From: Myoxocephalus aenaeus
Lineage: Eukaryota; Chordata; Actinopteri; Perciformes; Cottidae
Assembly: GCA_038501785.1 (NCBI GenBank)
Contig: JBAMJR010000161.1
Coordinates: 2,690,501 to 2,754,500, forward strand
Direction of reading: 5' to 3'
DNA: 64,000 nucleotides
Part shown: one piece after another, positions 1-11,365 of the stretch
Layout of the letters: every line of letters begins with the position of its first letter
How positions within the stretch are numbered: position 1 is the first letter of the stretch
Notes under the pieces: generated by a model
Database searches by the model: none
Seen by the model: the letters and a program-made list of their open reading frames with translations, nothing else
What the model was told of the DNA's origin: nothing
Program-made: the position numbers and the translations under genes

Positions 1-201
1 AGTAAACAGCATTAAAGAGAAAACATTTTGCTGAATAAACCACTAAAATGTATGGGTTGATTTTTGAAATCTTCACCACAACCTGTATTCATAGGATAAT
101 TGTTATCTGTGAAATGTAGTTGAATACATTGGTCTTGTTGGTCATGCTATTTTTCATTACCTTAGTCTGTATTCACTGAGACAAGGAAAATAAACTGCAA
201 A

Positions 202-222
202 ATCAGCACCACGGACAACCCC
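202..222 (+). promoter_or_regulatory. RE1 (REST/NRSF site), left doublet member 1
   Basis: ATCAGCACCACGGACAACCC matches the RE1 consensus at 18 of 21 positions. It is on the + strand, antisense to the protocadherins, and forms a doublet with the site 75 bp away. Confidence 0.7.
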
Positions 223-276
223 CACATCTCACCACAGAGACCAGGACCACAGAGAGCAGAATAAAGAGAAAAGGTG

Positions 277-297
277 TTCAGCACCATGGACAGCGAC
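277..297 (+). promoter_or_regulatory. RE1 (REST/NRSF site), left doublet member 2
   Basis: TTCAGCACCATGGACAGCGA matches RE1 at 19 of 21 positions, one of the two best copies in the window. It probably belongs to the promoter of a variable exon left of the window. Confidence 0.8.
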
Positions 298-785
298 CCA
301 GAGAAGTTTTAAATAATGTCTTGCCATTGCTCAAGTAACTGCAGATTACTTTCCAAAACACAGTAACACACAGTGAAAAGATATTGTCGCACTTGTACTG
401 GAATTGTTCTTCGATCAAACCATCGTCGACAAACTTAATATTCAATAAGATACGGACAACTTTCTTGCAACGTACCAAAGCACCATCAAACCATCGCAGA
501 GAGAAGAGCAATACGTGTGAGAGTTACGCCTCCATCTCAAGATCTCAATGATATCGAATAGTTATAAGTATAACTTCAGATACGTGTTATTTGTGGGTAA
601 AGTGGATATCGAATTAGAAATAAATGCAAATGATTTAATGACTTTAGAACAACAAATAGACAACATGGGTCAGGCTCGAGGCATGACGATGTTTTTCTCT
701 CAATAGCTCTGGAACAAAGTTACGCACATGTTACCCGACGACAGAAAAGATCAACTTATTTTGATCAAAGCGAGGTGTATCTTAC

Positions 786-3170
786 CTTGTCTGTATTAGG
801 TAACGTCTGTGTTCTGGTATAAGTATCTCCTCCGTTAATACTGATCAGCTCACCATCTACAGGAGGAAACTGTGCTGGGAAAACCACTACGTCACTCTTC
901 AGCGTGTCTGAGCTGAAACACACGTCATACTGCTGAGTAGATTTGGAGTAAGACCAGCTCCCGTCAGGGTGGGTGGTGATCATTGGGGCGCTGTACCTGC
1001 TGAAGCTGCCGTCTGTCCTGTGGCATTTGACAGCTATTAAACTGATGAGGCTCAGCAGAAAGATCACCGACACCGACACGATGGCGATCAGCAGATACAG
1101 GTTTAAGTCAGAGAAGCTGTCCTCCTTTGTGGGCACATGTCTGAACTGAGTCTGGATGTCAGCTGTGCTTTCAACCACCACCACGTCAATAGACACAGTA
1201 GCGGACAGGGAGGGTTCTCCGTTATCAGAAACCAGCACCACCAAGGGGTGAGCTTTCAGGTCATTGTCACTCATCCTCCTCTTAGTCCTGATCTCTCCGG
1301 TGCTGGTTCCGATCCGGAAGAGGTTGTTTCCTTTGGGCTCAGAGAGGTGATAGGAAAGCAGCGCATTGTATCCAGAGTCTGCGTCTACAGCCCTGATCTT
1401 TGCCACAAAGTATCCCGCTTCAGCAGAATAGGGGATGCTCTCACTGTTAACGGAGCCGTGCTCAGAATAGGGCGCGAGGATCGTGGGACTGTTGTCGTTC
1501 TCATCCAGGACTAAAACGTTCACAGTCACGTTGCTGCTGAGCGGAGGAACACCAGAGTCTGTGGCTTGGACTTTAAACTGGAAGCTTTTTAACTCCTCGT
1601 AGTTAAAAGACTGCAGACTGACTATGTCTCCAGTCTCTGAGTTGATGTTTATCATTGTCGAGAGAGTCAGAGTTCTACTATTACTTTCTAAAAACGAGTA
1701 GCTCAGCTGACCGTTGTTGCTGACGTCAGAATCGGTTGCAGTCACCGTTTTAACAACTGTCCCTACTTTGCTGTTTTCTTTCACATAAATATTTACTAAA
1801 TCTTCCGGGAATCTTGGAGCATTGTCATTAACATCAGAAACGTAAACTGTAATAACGGTGATGTTTGAAAGAGGAGGACTCCCTTCATCGGTTGCGGAAA
1901 TTGTTACATTGTACTGAGGAGTTACCTCTCTGTCTAAATGTCCGTCAACCACTAAAGAGTAATAGTTTTTGTAATTCGTCTCCAATTTGAATGGAACCGT
2001 ATTCAAGATCTCACATTTGACTTGCCCATTTTTACCGCTGTCTCTGTCTAGAACGGAAACAAGTGCAATGGCAGTGCCCACATCCGCGTCCTCATTCACT
2101 GTTTTGAGCAGTGACGTCACAGTGAGCTTAGGAGCGTTGTCGTTTACATCAATTACTTCTACCAGCACTTTACTATGAGCAGACAGGGGAGGCTGGGCTT
2201 TGTCTCTCGCCACCGCTCGGATTTCAAAAGCTTTTCTTTCCTCATAGTCGATTTTTCCTTTCACTGAAATGATTCCCGTTTCAGGGTCTATTTGGAAAAT
2301 ATCCAGAATGTGGTCCTGATCCTGATTACGAAGAGAATACACCACTTCACTGTTTGTGCCTTCGTCAGCGTCGGTCGCATTTAAGGTGAAGACCACCGTC
2401 CCAAGTGGGATATTTTCAAACGTTTGAACTTTGTAAAGAGTGCTGCTGAAAATTGGTGCGTTATCATTTATATCGAGTACATTTATTTTAATTTCCGATG
2501 TGCCTGAATTTGGTGGCGTTCCCCCGTCTACCGCAGTTAACATGAGCTGCATATGTGCTTTTTTCTCACGGTCTAGGGCTTTCTGCAGCACTAACTCTGG
2601 AGATATACTCTCCCCTCGTGTGTGTGTCGACAGACTGAAGTATTCGTTTGGACTGAGCTTATACGCACTGACACCATTTTTACCCACATCGGCATCGCTT
2701 GCCTCCGACAACGCGAATCTAAACCCAGGCATGGTGTTCTCTGCGATGTCCAGTATTTGGGATTTCGTGGTAAAAGACGGAGCATGGTCATTCACGTCTC
2801 TAATTTCTATCTCAACGCGGTAGAGCTTTAGTGGGCTGTTTATAACTGCCTCTACGCTTACAGTGCATTTGGCTTCATCTGTACAAAGCTCATCTCGGTC
2901 TATCCTCTCATTGACATACAGGAATCCGGTTTTGAGATTTACCTCGAAGTATTTCCTCTCGGATCCCGTAACAACCTGAAATAAACGAGACTCCAAATCC
3001 TGCACACTGAGGTTTAGATCCTTCGCGATATTTCCGACATTAGTCCCCGGGTTTACCTCCTCTGAGACGGAGTAGGAGAGCTGCGCAGACGCCGATTCCC
3101 AGAAACAATACAACATCACCAGCAGCAGATACGTAACAATGGACCTCCTGCTACTCGATGAAGACATCAT
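786..3170 (-). CDS. Protocadherin alpha-type variable exon A8
   Basis: Encodes 795 residues of a single-pass neuronal adhesion receptor. The ATG at 3170 (MMSSSSSRR) is preferred to the in-frame one at 3239 because it places the hydrophobic signal peptide at the N-terminus (mature start QLSYSVSEEV) and gives the sibling length. EC1 to EC5 end in the calcium-linker motifs DVNDHAP, DINDNAP, DVNDNAP, DVNDNAP and DENDNSP; DVNDHAP is unusual among the A exons. EC1 carries the C-X5-C loop (CTDEAKC). EC6, a membrane helix around 690-713 and a tail with GSWSYS and YDVCFSSD follow. The exon ends at AAG|GTAAGA, phase 0. It is the 3'-most A exon visible. From about residue 510 it is nearly identical to A7; upstream of that it is one of the more diverged members. 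Confidence 0.93.
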
Positions 3171-3351
3171 TCCGACCGAAAAAGAACAAAGCATATATCC
3201 ACAATTGGGTTTCTTCCGCGGGAGGATGAGACGTGACAATAGTTAGTCCAACACCATTTCGATGTTCAGCTTAGAGAGGAATACTCCATAATGTCCTCCC
3301 TTCTCCCCCGTGTTTCTTTGTGATACAAATCCACAGTCATTCCGTTTTTAC

Positions 3352-3404
3352 CCTGGGAGGAGCCTCGACGTTTCTGTGTTACGGTCTATAGCGTCACTTT
3401 GTGG
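3352..3404 (-). promoter_or_regulatory. A8 promoter conserved element, CTCF-like
   Basis: Read on +, it has the block CTGGGAGGAGCC followed by ACGGTCTATAGCGTCAC and TTGTGG. On the coding strand the second block reads CCACAAAGTGACGCTATAG, a CTCF-like core. It lies about 180 bp upstream of the A8 ATG. Blocks at equivalent positions occur upstream of all A exons. Confidence 0.65.
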
Positions 3405-4169
3405 TAAACTATACGAACTACACACGTCATAAGACAAATGTAAAATACCGCTCATCATTCATGAACGCCACCGAGCACTTGATTACAAATTAAACTCTAA
3501 ATTATTGCAATACTTTAAATATATACAACAAAAACCCAATGTATTTCAAAATGCATGGGCAATCTCACACCTTTGACTGCACCCTGGAATGGGGGTTTTA
3601 AGTAATTGTGAAACAGAATCTGCTGTGACTTTAATTTATTAAATTATGGTAGTAAAGAATAGCCTATATTTTCAACAGATATTCAACGTCGACAGTGAAA
3701 CGCAGTTAACCTTTAATTGCAGGACTAGATAGGACATACAACAATATTGTCTCTTTCCTTTTACTATATGTGGTATAGTTTGCATCATATCAGTCAATTT
3801 ATTGACATTTGCGGTAGAAACCCTGAAGTTTAGATGGAAGTAAAATATTCCCATTATGATTTCAAACATTCACTCACCAGATTAACTGCTTAAAGAGAAT
3901 ATAAAGAACGAAATCTGCCAACTGTGACACCTCATGAATAAACATGTCAAACACACACTGTCTTGACAACTTTTGAGCAACTTTTTGAATTATCAAAAGA
4001 TTATTTTGACTAATATGACTATATTAGTAAAAAATATTTTTTAGCAACACACTGGACTTTGGAACAGGTAAATAAGTTATTGCAAAGATTCAAAAGACCG
4101 TAAGAGCATACGACAAAATCATGTCTTTCCGCCACTTTCTTTTCACACTCAACACATTCAAATATTGTC

Positions 4170-4190
4170 TTCAGCACCACGGACAGTGAC
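4170..4190 (+). promoter_or_regulatory. RE1 upstream of A8
   Basis: TTCAGCACCACGGACAGTGA matches RE1 at 19 of 21 positions. It is about 770 bp upstream of the A8 promoter element and about 160 bp beyond the A7 donor. Confidence 0.8.
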
Positions 4191-4348
4191 ATACAGATTG
4201 ACCTGCTGAGTGAGCAGCCAATAGAAGGGGAATTGGAACAACATAAGTAGCAATAGATCAACATATGACAACAGCCTCATGGTCTTTTGATTTAACTCAA
4301 ATTAAATGAAGGTTAGTGATGATACATACTTGATGCCAAAGTTCTTAC

Positions 4349-6724
4349 CTTGTCTTTATTAGGTAACGTCTGTGTTCTGCTATAAGTATCTCCTCCGTTA
4401 ATACTGATCAGTTCACCATCTACAGGAGGAAACTGTGCTGGGAAAACCACTACGTCACTCTTCAGCGTGTCTGAGCTGAAACACACGTCATACTGCTGAG
4501 TAGACTTGGAGTAAGACCAGCTCCCGTCAGGGTGGGTGGTGATCATTGGGGCGCTGTACCTGCTGAAGCTGCCGTCTGTCCTGTGGCATTTGACAGCTAT
4601 TAAACTGATGAGGCTCAGCAGAAAGATCACCGACACCGACACGATGGCGATCAGCAGATACAGGTTTAAGTCAGAGAAGCTGTCCTCCTTTGTGGGCACA
4701 TGTCTGAACTGAGTCTGGATGTCAGCTGTGCTTTCAACCACCACCACGTCAATAGACACAGTAGCGGACAGGGAGGGTTCTCCGTTATCAGAAACCAGCA
4801 CCACCAAGGGGTGAGCTTTCAGGTCATTGTCACTCATCCTCCTCTTAGTCCTGATCTCTCCGGTGCTGGTTCCGATCCGGAAGAGGTTGTTTCCTTTGGG
4901 CTCAGAGAGGTGATAGGAAAGCAGCGCATTGTATCCAGAGTCTGCGTCTACAGCCCTGATCTTTGCCACAAAGTATCCCGCTTCAGCAGAATAGGGGATG
5001 CTCTCACTGTTAACGGAGCCGTGCTCAGAATAGGGCGCGAGGATCGTGGGACTGTTGTCGTTCTCATCCAGGACTAAAACGTTCACAGTCACGTTGCTGC
5101 TGAGCGGAGGAACACCAGAGTCTGTGGCCTGGACTTTAAACTGGAAGCTTTTTAACTCCTCATAGTTAAATGACTGCAGACTAACTATGTCTCCAGTCTC
5201 TGAGTTTATATTCACCATTGGAGATAACAGAGCGAAGTTATTATCACTGACTAATGAATAGCTCAGGTGACCATTTTCATTAACATCTGCATCAGTTGCA
5301 GATACTGCTTTTAAGACCGTCCCAACAGGGCCGTTTTCTTTCACATACATATTAATTGCATTCTCTGAAAACCGAGGTTTGTTGTCATTTACATCAGAAA
5401 CCTGAATAATAACCACGCTGGTAACAGAGAGAGGGGGCTTACCTTCATCTGATGCTTTGATAGTGATACTGTAGTGGGAAATGAGTTCCCTGTCGAGAGC
5501 TTCCCTAATGACTAAAGAATAATAATTTTTATAATTTGTCTCCAATTTAAATGGAACAGAATTTAATATCTCACATTTGACTTCACCGTTTGTGCCCCCA
5601 TCTCTGTCAAGAACTGAAACAAGTGCAATGGCAGTACCGATTTCAGCGTCCTCCTTCACTGTGCTGAGCAGTGACGTCACCGTGATGTCAGGCGCATTGT
5701 CATTCAGGTCCACCACCTCCACTAGTACTTTACACTGTGCTGTTAATGGAGGCTGGCCTTTGTCAGCAGCCTGCACACGAATTTCAAAGGCAGCATTTGT
5801 TTCAAAGTCAATTTTCCCTTTAACGGTTATTATTCCTGTTTCTGAATCAATTTCAAAAACTTTGAAAACCTGGTCCTGATCTTTGGAATTAAGTAAATAT
5901 ACAATGTCTTTGTTTGTCCCCTCATCAGCGTCATTTGCAGTCACTGCTACCACTGTCGTGCCAATAGCAGCATTTTCTGTAATGCTTGTTTTATACAATG
6001 TTTTTGTAAAGGTTGGTATATTATCGTTGACATCCAGAACATTAATAATTATCTCTGAAGTGCTTGATTTGGGCGGTGTTCCTCCATCTACAGCGGTTAG
6101 TGTGAGTTTAATTAAAGCTTGCTTTTCTCGGTCTAATGCTTTCTGAAGAACTAACTCGGCTGACACTCTCTCCCCCTTGTGCACCGCTAAAGACAAATAC
6201 TCATTGGGATTTAGCTTGTATGTATTTATACTATTTTTTCCGACATCAGCATCGTAGGCCGACAGGACAGGGAATGTAGCACCCGGCAATATGTTCTCTG
6301 CTATGTCGATAGTTTGTGATTTGGCACTGAAAGAAGGGGAGTTATCATTTATGTCAAGGATATTAACCTCAATACGGTAAAGTTTCAGTGGATTGTTAAT
6401 CACAGCCTCTACGTTCATTGTGCATTTTGCAGCGTTCGCACAGAGCTCTTCTCTGTCTATTCTTTCACTGACGTAGAGAAACCCTGACTTCAAATTTACA
6501 TCGAAATACTTTCTCTTTGAACCAGCAACGATCTGAAACATACGCGACTCCAACTCATGAACATTAAGATTTAGATCCTTCGCGAGATTCCCAACCGAAG
6601 TCCCCGGGTTTACCTCCTCTGATACGGAATAAGAGAGCTGTCCTGATACCGCGCCACAGTTATACTCCAAGACAACAAACAGCAGATATATCCCGATGGA
6701 GGTCTTTCTTCCTGGCAGATGCAT
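4349..6724 (-). CDS. Protocadherin alpha-type variable exon A7
   Basis: Encodes 792 residues. The start at 6724 (MHLPGRKTS) aligns with the MHLPxR start of A4-A6; an upstream in-frame ATG at 6790 would bury the signal peptide and is rejected. Linker motifs in order are DINDNSP, DVNDNIP, DLNDNAP, DVNDNKP and DENDNSP. EC1 has the loop CANAAKC. EC4 carries the alpha-like VPFKLETNYKNYYSLV. The EC5 segment (DNNFALLSPMVNINSE) is private up to the homogenised tract, which begins at NINSETGD. The exon ends at AAG|GTAAGA. Outside the shared tract no other exon here is a close copy, so A7 is probably an older paralogue than A4-A6. Confidence 0.93.
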
Positions 6725-6892
6725 AATTACATACAGCGAGAACAAAGCATAGATCCTCAAATCCACCTGCCGGTCGCTTTTTGAGCCCACAAGACCCTTA
6801 AAAAGACCGAGTCATATGTCCATGTTCATCTATCTTCGCCCTGCGTCTCATTCTAACAAAGCATCGACACAAATGGTAAATCCTTTTCAATG

Positions 6893-6957
6893 TGGGAGTG
6901 GTCTCGACGCATCATCGACCTGCCGGCGGTGTTACGGTCTACAGTGACGCCTCATGG
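6893..6957 (-). promoter_or_regulatory. A7 promoter conserved element, CTCF-like
   Basis: Blocks TGGGAGTGGTC and ACGGTCTACAGTGACGCC...CATGG on +. On the coding strand the second reads CCATGAGGCGTCACTGTAGA, a good CTCF-like core. It lies about 170-230 bp upstream of the ATG. Confidence 0.65.
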
Positions 6958-7276
6958 CCATTTTAGATAACTACAATGTTTTGAAATACATAATCAAACA
7001 TGACTTATCCATGGAAATCACTGGAATTAACGTCACTATTGTCAGTGATAGATGACAAAAACGGCAGCATCCTCATTACTGAGTGTACTGGCCCTTACAA
7101 CGAAGCAGGGTGTAATCGCCACATATTTCAGAAGTATATTTTAATTATGCTGATTTAGTGGGGTATTCAAAGCACACTTGAGTCGAAGCAGCCTTTAATA
7201 CCTAAAAAAAAAAGACTTGATCCGTAGTAAAAGTATATACTATGACTAGCACACGTCAGTGTATTGTTTCACCTTT

Positions 7277-7295
7277 TTGAAACCAGAACAGCAAC
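7277..7295 (+). promoter_or_regulatory. Degenerate RE1-like string upstream of A7
   Basis: TTGAAACCAGAACAGCAAC keeps only ACCA and ACAGC of RE1, with one base missing between the halves. It is 320 bp upstream of the A7 promoter element, the expected place, but could be chance. Confidence 0.25.
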
Positions 7296-7942
7296 GTTGT
7301 GAGCACATAAAACTGCATTACACGACCACTTACAAAATAAATATTAAAGAAATGCTTGGAGGAAAATTCACAGATTAAAAGTAATTCGTGGAGTATACTC
7401 AAGGTGAGGCGGAATGAGTGTGAAACTTGTTTTCATGTAAATTAAATCGAACTTCGAACTTCGTACACACTATAACGTTCCATAGTGTCCTTTGAAGTGG
7501 TCACTCTAGAATCTAGTCAAGCCCTACTGAAAACTGACCAGGAAGCGAAAACATACATGTAGCTAATTCCATATTTAAATAGTGTTCACGTGAAGAAATA
7601 TTCCCAGTGCACATTATGAGCAGTGCAACTACTATTTTATATAGACTGTCTTATAATGTATACAATCAACCACAATATATCGCATTTAGTATCTAACAAT
7701 TCAGGTCTTTGTTAATTTTAAGTGTGTGATAATACCATTTTTATAGACATTTAGATACACGATACATACATCGTTGTTTTTTCTTCCAGAGCTGTATATG
7801 TGGATTGAATTTTGAATGTGAAGTATTTATGAACTTTAGGAAAGTGATGATACTTTGTTTAGACAACTTATACAAGTAAATATAATGGCGTAAAGCTTTT
7901 ACTGAATGAACTAAGGTAAAGAAAAAAGTTCGTATATCTTAC

Positions 7943-10321
7943 CTTGTCTTTATTAGGTAACGTCTGTGTTCTGTTATAAGTATCTCCTCCGTTAATACTG
8001 ATCAGTTCACCATCTACAGGAGGAAACTGAGCGGGGAAAACCACTACGTCACTCTTCAGCGTGTCTGAGCTGAAACACACGTCATACTGCTGAGTAGACT
8101 TGGAGTAAGACCAGCTCCCGTCAGGGTGGGTGGTGATCATTGGGGCGCTGTACCTGCTGAAGCTGCCGTCTGTCCTGTGGCATTTGACAGCTATTAAACT
8201 GATAAGGCTCAGCAGAAAGATCACCGACACCGACACGATGGCGATCAGCAGATACAGGTTTAAGTCAGAGAAGCTGTCCTCCTTTGTGGGCACATGTCTG
8301 AACTGAGTCTGGATGTCAGCTGTGCTTTCAACCACCACCACGTCAATAGACACAGTAGCGGACAGGGAGGGTTCTCCGTTATCAGAAACCAGCACCACCA
8401 AGGGGTGAGCTTTCAGGTCATTGTCACTCATCCTCCTCTTAGTCCTGATCTCTCCGGTGCTGGTTCCGATCCGGAAGAGGTTGTTTCCTTTGGGCTCAGA
8501 GAGGTGATAGGAAAGCAGCGCATTGTATCCAGAGTCTGCGTCTACAGCCCTGATCTTTGCCACAAAGTATCCCGCTTCAGCAGAATAGGGGATGCTCTCA
8601 CTGTTAACGGAGCCGTGCTCAGAATAGGGCGCGAGGATCGTGGGACTGTTGTCGTTCTCATCCAGGACTAAAACGTTCACAGTCACGTTGCTGCTGAGCG
8701 GAGGAACACCAGAGTCTGTGGCCTGGACTTTAAACTGGAAGGTGTTTAACTCCTCGTAGTTAAAAGACTGCAGACTGACTATGTCTCCAGTCTCTGAGTT
8801 GATATGCACCATTGTTGAGAGAGGCAATGAGTTACTGTTACTTTTTAAGAAAGAATAGCTCACCTGACCATTTTGATCAATGTCTGCATCAATTGCTGAA
8901 ACTGTTTTTATAACTGCTCCTATTGGACTGTTTTCTTTCACATAGACATTGATCATGTTGTCTGTAAATAGAGGTCTGTTATCATTTACATCTGATACAT
9001 GAACATTGATAACGCTCGTGCTAGAGAGAGGTGGGCTGCCCTCATCAGACGCAGTGATGCTAATACTGTATTGAGATCTGCTCTCCCTGTCAAGAGGTCC
9101 GTCCACAACCAACGAATAGTAATTCTTATAATTTGACTCTAATTTAAAAGGAACATTATTGGCAATTTCACAGTTCACTATCCCGTTTTTACCTCCGTCT
9201 TTGTCAAATACTGAAACCAGTGCAATAGCGGTGCCAATGGACGCATCCTCCCTCACAGTGTTCAACAATGACGTCACTGAAATTTCAGGGGCATTGTCAT
9301 TGGCGTCTATCACTTCAATCAATAATTTTGCATGTGAGGTGATCGGCGAGGAAGCTCCGTCACTAGCTTGTACTCTGATCTCAAAAGCATTGTTCTCTTC
9401 AAAGTCGATATTCTTTTTATTCGTTACAGTTCCAGTTTTTTCATCTATACCAAAAAGATCAGTTTGTTTCCCCTGGTCTATTTCAAGAAAGGAATATGAT
9501 ATTCGTCCGTTGAGACCTAAATCTAAATCAGTAGCATTTATTGTTATTATTGATGTGCCTATCTTTACATTCTCATACACTCTGGCTTTATACAGAGTTT
9601 GACTGAATACAGGAGGATTATCATTAATGTCTAAGACATTAACTATAATAACCATACTGCCTGATTTAGCAGGAGTTCCTCCATCAATGGCCGTCAGCGT
9701 GAGTCTAATCACAGGCTGTGTTTCTCTGTCTAAAACTTTCTGAAGCAATAACTCGACAGTTGAACTCCCTCCTTTGTGCGCAGCTAGAGAGAAGTGTTCA
9801 TTTTGGCTCAGCTTGTAGGTATTTACAGTATTTTTACCGACGTCTGCATCATGCGCTCGTTGCAACGGGAACTTAGCCCCGGCTGCTGTACTCTCAGTAA
9901 TGTTAATTACCTGTGACATGCTTCGAAAAGACGGGGAATTATCATTTACATCTAAAATGATAATTTCAATCCGGTACAGTTTTAAAGGGTTATTAATAAC
10001 AGCTTCTACACTGAATGAACATGTGGGTTCATTACTGCAGAGTTCCTCTCGATCTATTCTCTCATTAACATACAGGACACCAGTCTTTAGATTTACCTCG
10101 AGATATTTCCTCTTTGATCCAGCAACGATCTGAAACATGCGGGACTCCAAGTCCTGAACATTAATGTTCAAATCTTTGGCGATATTCCCGACAACAGTCC
10201 CCAGATTTACCTCCTCTGAGACGGAATAAGAGAGCTGCCCACATACCGTTTCCCAGTAACAATCCAGCAGCAGGAACAAGAGATAAATCCACGCAGAGCT
10301 CGTTCTGCTCGGCAAATGCAT
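7943..10321 (-). CDS. Protocadherin alpha-type variable exon A6
   Basis: Encodes 793 residues. Signal peptide is 1-28 (MHLPSRTSSAWIYLL...), mature start QLSYSVSEEV. EC linkers lie at DVNDNSP 124-130, DINDNPP 231-237, DANDNAP 339-345, DVNDNRP 444-450 and DENDNSP 554-560; EC6 is about 561-665, the membrane helix about 688-711, the tail 712-793. C95 and C101 form the EC1 C-X5-C loop. It is a recent tandem copy of A5 and A4, but EC1 differs (CSNEPTC versus CGDEPKC), as do EC2 (FPLQRAHDAD, AAHKGGSSTVEL) and EC3 (LGLNGRISYSFLEIDQ). The shared tract has a private change, MVHINSETGD. The exon ends at AAG|GTAAGA. Confidence 0.94.
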
Positions 10322-10463
10322 AATTCCATTCGTCGTGAAGGAGCATGAAGTAAAATATGGGCAACACTACCACGAGATCAAGATCAAATATGATGTATTC
10401 TAATCCGAAATGTCGACATTTCCATGAGCAAACCAGACAGCCGCTCTTTGTCGTCCGACCTCT

Positions 10464-10476
10464 CTTTGTAACAAAG
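10464..10476. promoter_or_regulatory. SOX-like inverted repeat in A6 promoter
   Basis: CTTTGTAACAAAG is a perfect CTTTGT inverted repeat with a 1-base spacer, between the CTCF-like element and the ATG. Identical copies are at 13895, 17303, 20760 and 24169. Confidence 0.45.
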
Positions 10477-10501
10477 CCCAGCGATGCATCATCCTCTGAA
10501 T

Positions 10502-10566
10502 CTGGGAGGAGCCCAAAGCCGCCAAAGACACCATAAAAATGTGCTGGTCTACAGTGTCTCCATGTG
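10502..10566 (-). promoter_or_regulatory. A6 promoter conserved element, CTCF-like
   Basis: Blocks CTGGGAGGAGCCC and GGTCTACAGTGTCTCCATG. Coding-strand core is CCACATGGAGACACTGTAGA. It lies 180-245 bp upstream of the ATG. Confidence 0.7.
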
Positions 10567-10956
10567 GACATTTACCATTAATGCATGCTTAATCAAAAAA
10601 TTGCATTCGAAACAATTGTACATTCAAATGTTCCTTCAAAATGAAACAATTGCTGAAAGCAAAGGGTCGAATAATAAAGGACGCTCAACACCGTGATTAC
10701 TGAAATTCACAACATAACGATGATACTTTTTGGAATACAGCATCTTAGAAAAATAACTGAAACCCTTTATACAAAAACGCTGACAAAACTGAAGCGCAAT
10801 CTGACTGCAAAGATGAATTAAACATCTTAAAGATAAATTATGAAATATGTGACATAATGTTTAACAGCTGTTGCAAAACATATGTGTACACGTATAAAAT
10901 AATCGTCAACAACGTTTGGTTTTGCATCATGTCCTGGGAATGTTTACACAGTTTAG

Positions 10957-10977
10957 TTCAGCACCACGGAAAGCGAT
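10957..10977 (+). promoter_or_regulatory. RE1 upstream of A6
   Basis: TTCAGCACCACGGAAAGCGA matches RE1 at 18 of 21 positions, about 390 bp upstream of the A6 promoter element. Confidence 0.75.
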
Positions 10978-11365
10978 ATACCCAGAGAATAAGAAACAGC
11001 AGCCCGAGTCCGTGTAAATGCCATGATCGTTGCACAGCACAAATCTTTTTTGAAGAAAGTTAAACAAAATGTTACAATGTCGTAACTACATAGAATGTCG
11101 TAACACATAGATAAAGTACAGCGAGTGTTGGTGCATTTGATTTCTTACCATACGTTACAACTCAATAACTTTGTTTACCTCTATTTTGTATTACTTAAGT
11201 CGTAGTATAATGGAGAGGACGCGTAAATGCCATACGGGTTTCTTGACCGCTAGTCCAGTGCTCTTGATAGTAGGCCAACAAAAAACAGCATTTTATCATA
11301 ACGTATTATCTCTCTGCCGATAGAACATGTGGAACAAATAGTCCTTAATGTATTTCATATCTTAC

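Larger units (their letters stand above)
1..785. other. Spacer left of variable exon A8
   Basis: No coding exon was recognised. The stretch holds two RE1 matches (202-222 and 277-297) and the first intronic bases after the A8 donor. Since RE1 copies elsewhere lie upstream of a variable-exon promoter, another variable exon probably starts just beyond the left edge. Confidence 0.6.
3171..4348. other. Spacer between A8 and A7
   Basis: Contains the 5' UTR and promoter element of A8 (3352-3404), an AT-rich stretch in which I see nothing, and one RE1 (4170-4190). Confidence 0.7.
6725..7942. other. Spacer between A7 and A6
   Basis: Holds the A7 promoter element (6893-6957) and a degenerate RE1-like string near 7277. 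This is the only A-group spacer without a clear RE1. Nothing else recognised. Confidence 0.6.
10322..11365. other. Spacer between A6 and A5 (tandem repeat unit)
   Basis: Closely resembles the spacers 13745-14787 and 17161-18225 along most of its length, including promoter element and RE1, so A4-A6 were duplicated with their flanks. Confidence 0.8.

Noticed and set aside
1137..1514. A 125-codon + strand open frame, repeated unchanged or nearly so opposite every A exon (1137, 4700, 8294, 11717, 15139, 18577, 21983, 25145).
   Set aside because: It is the antisense shadow of the homogenised EC6 segment; its conservation is explained by the coding strand and conversion.
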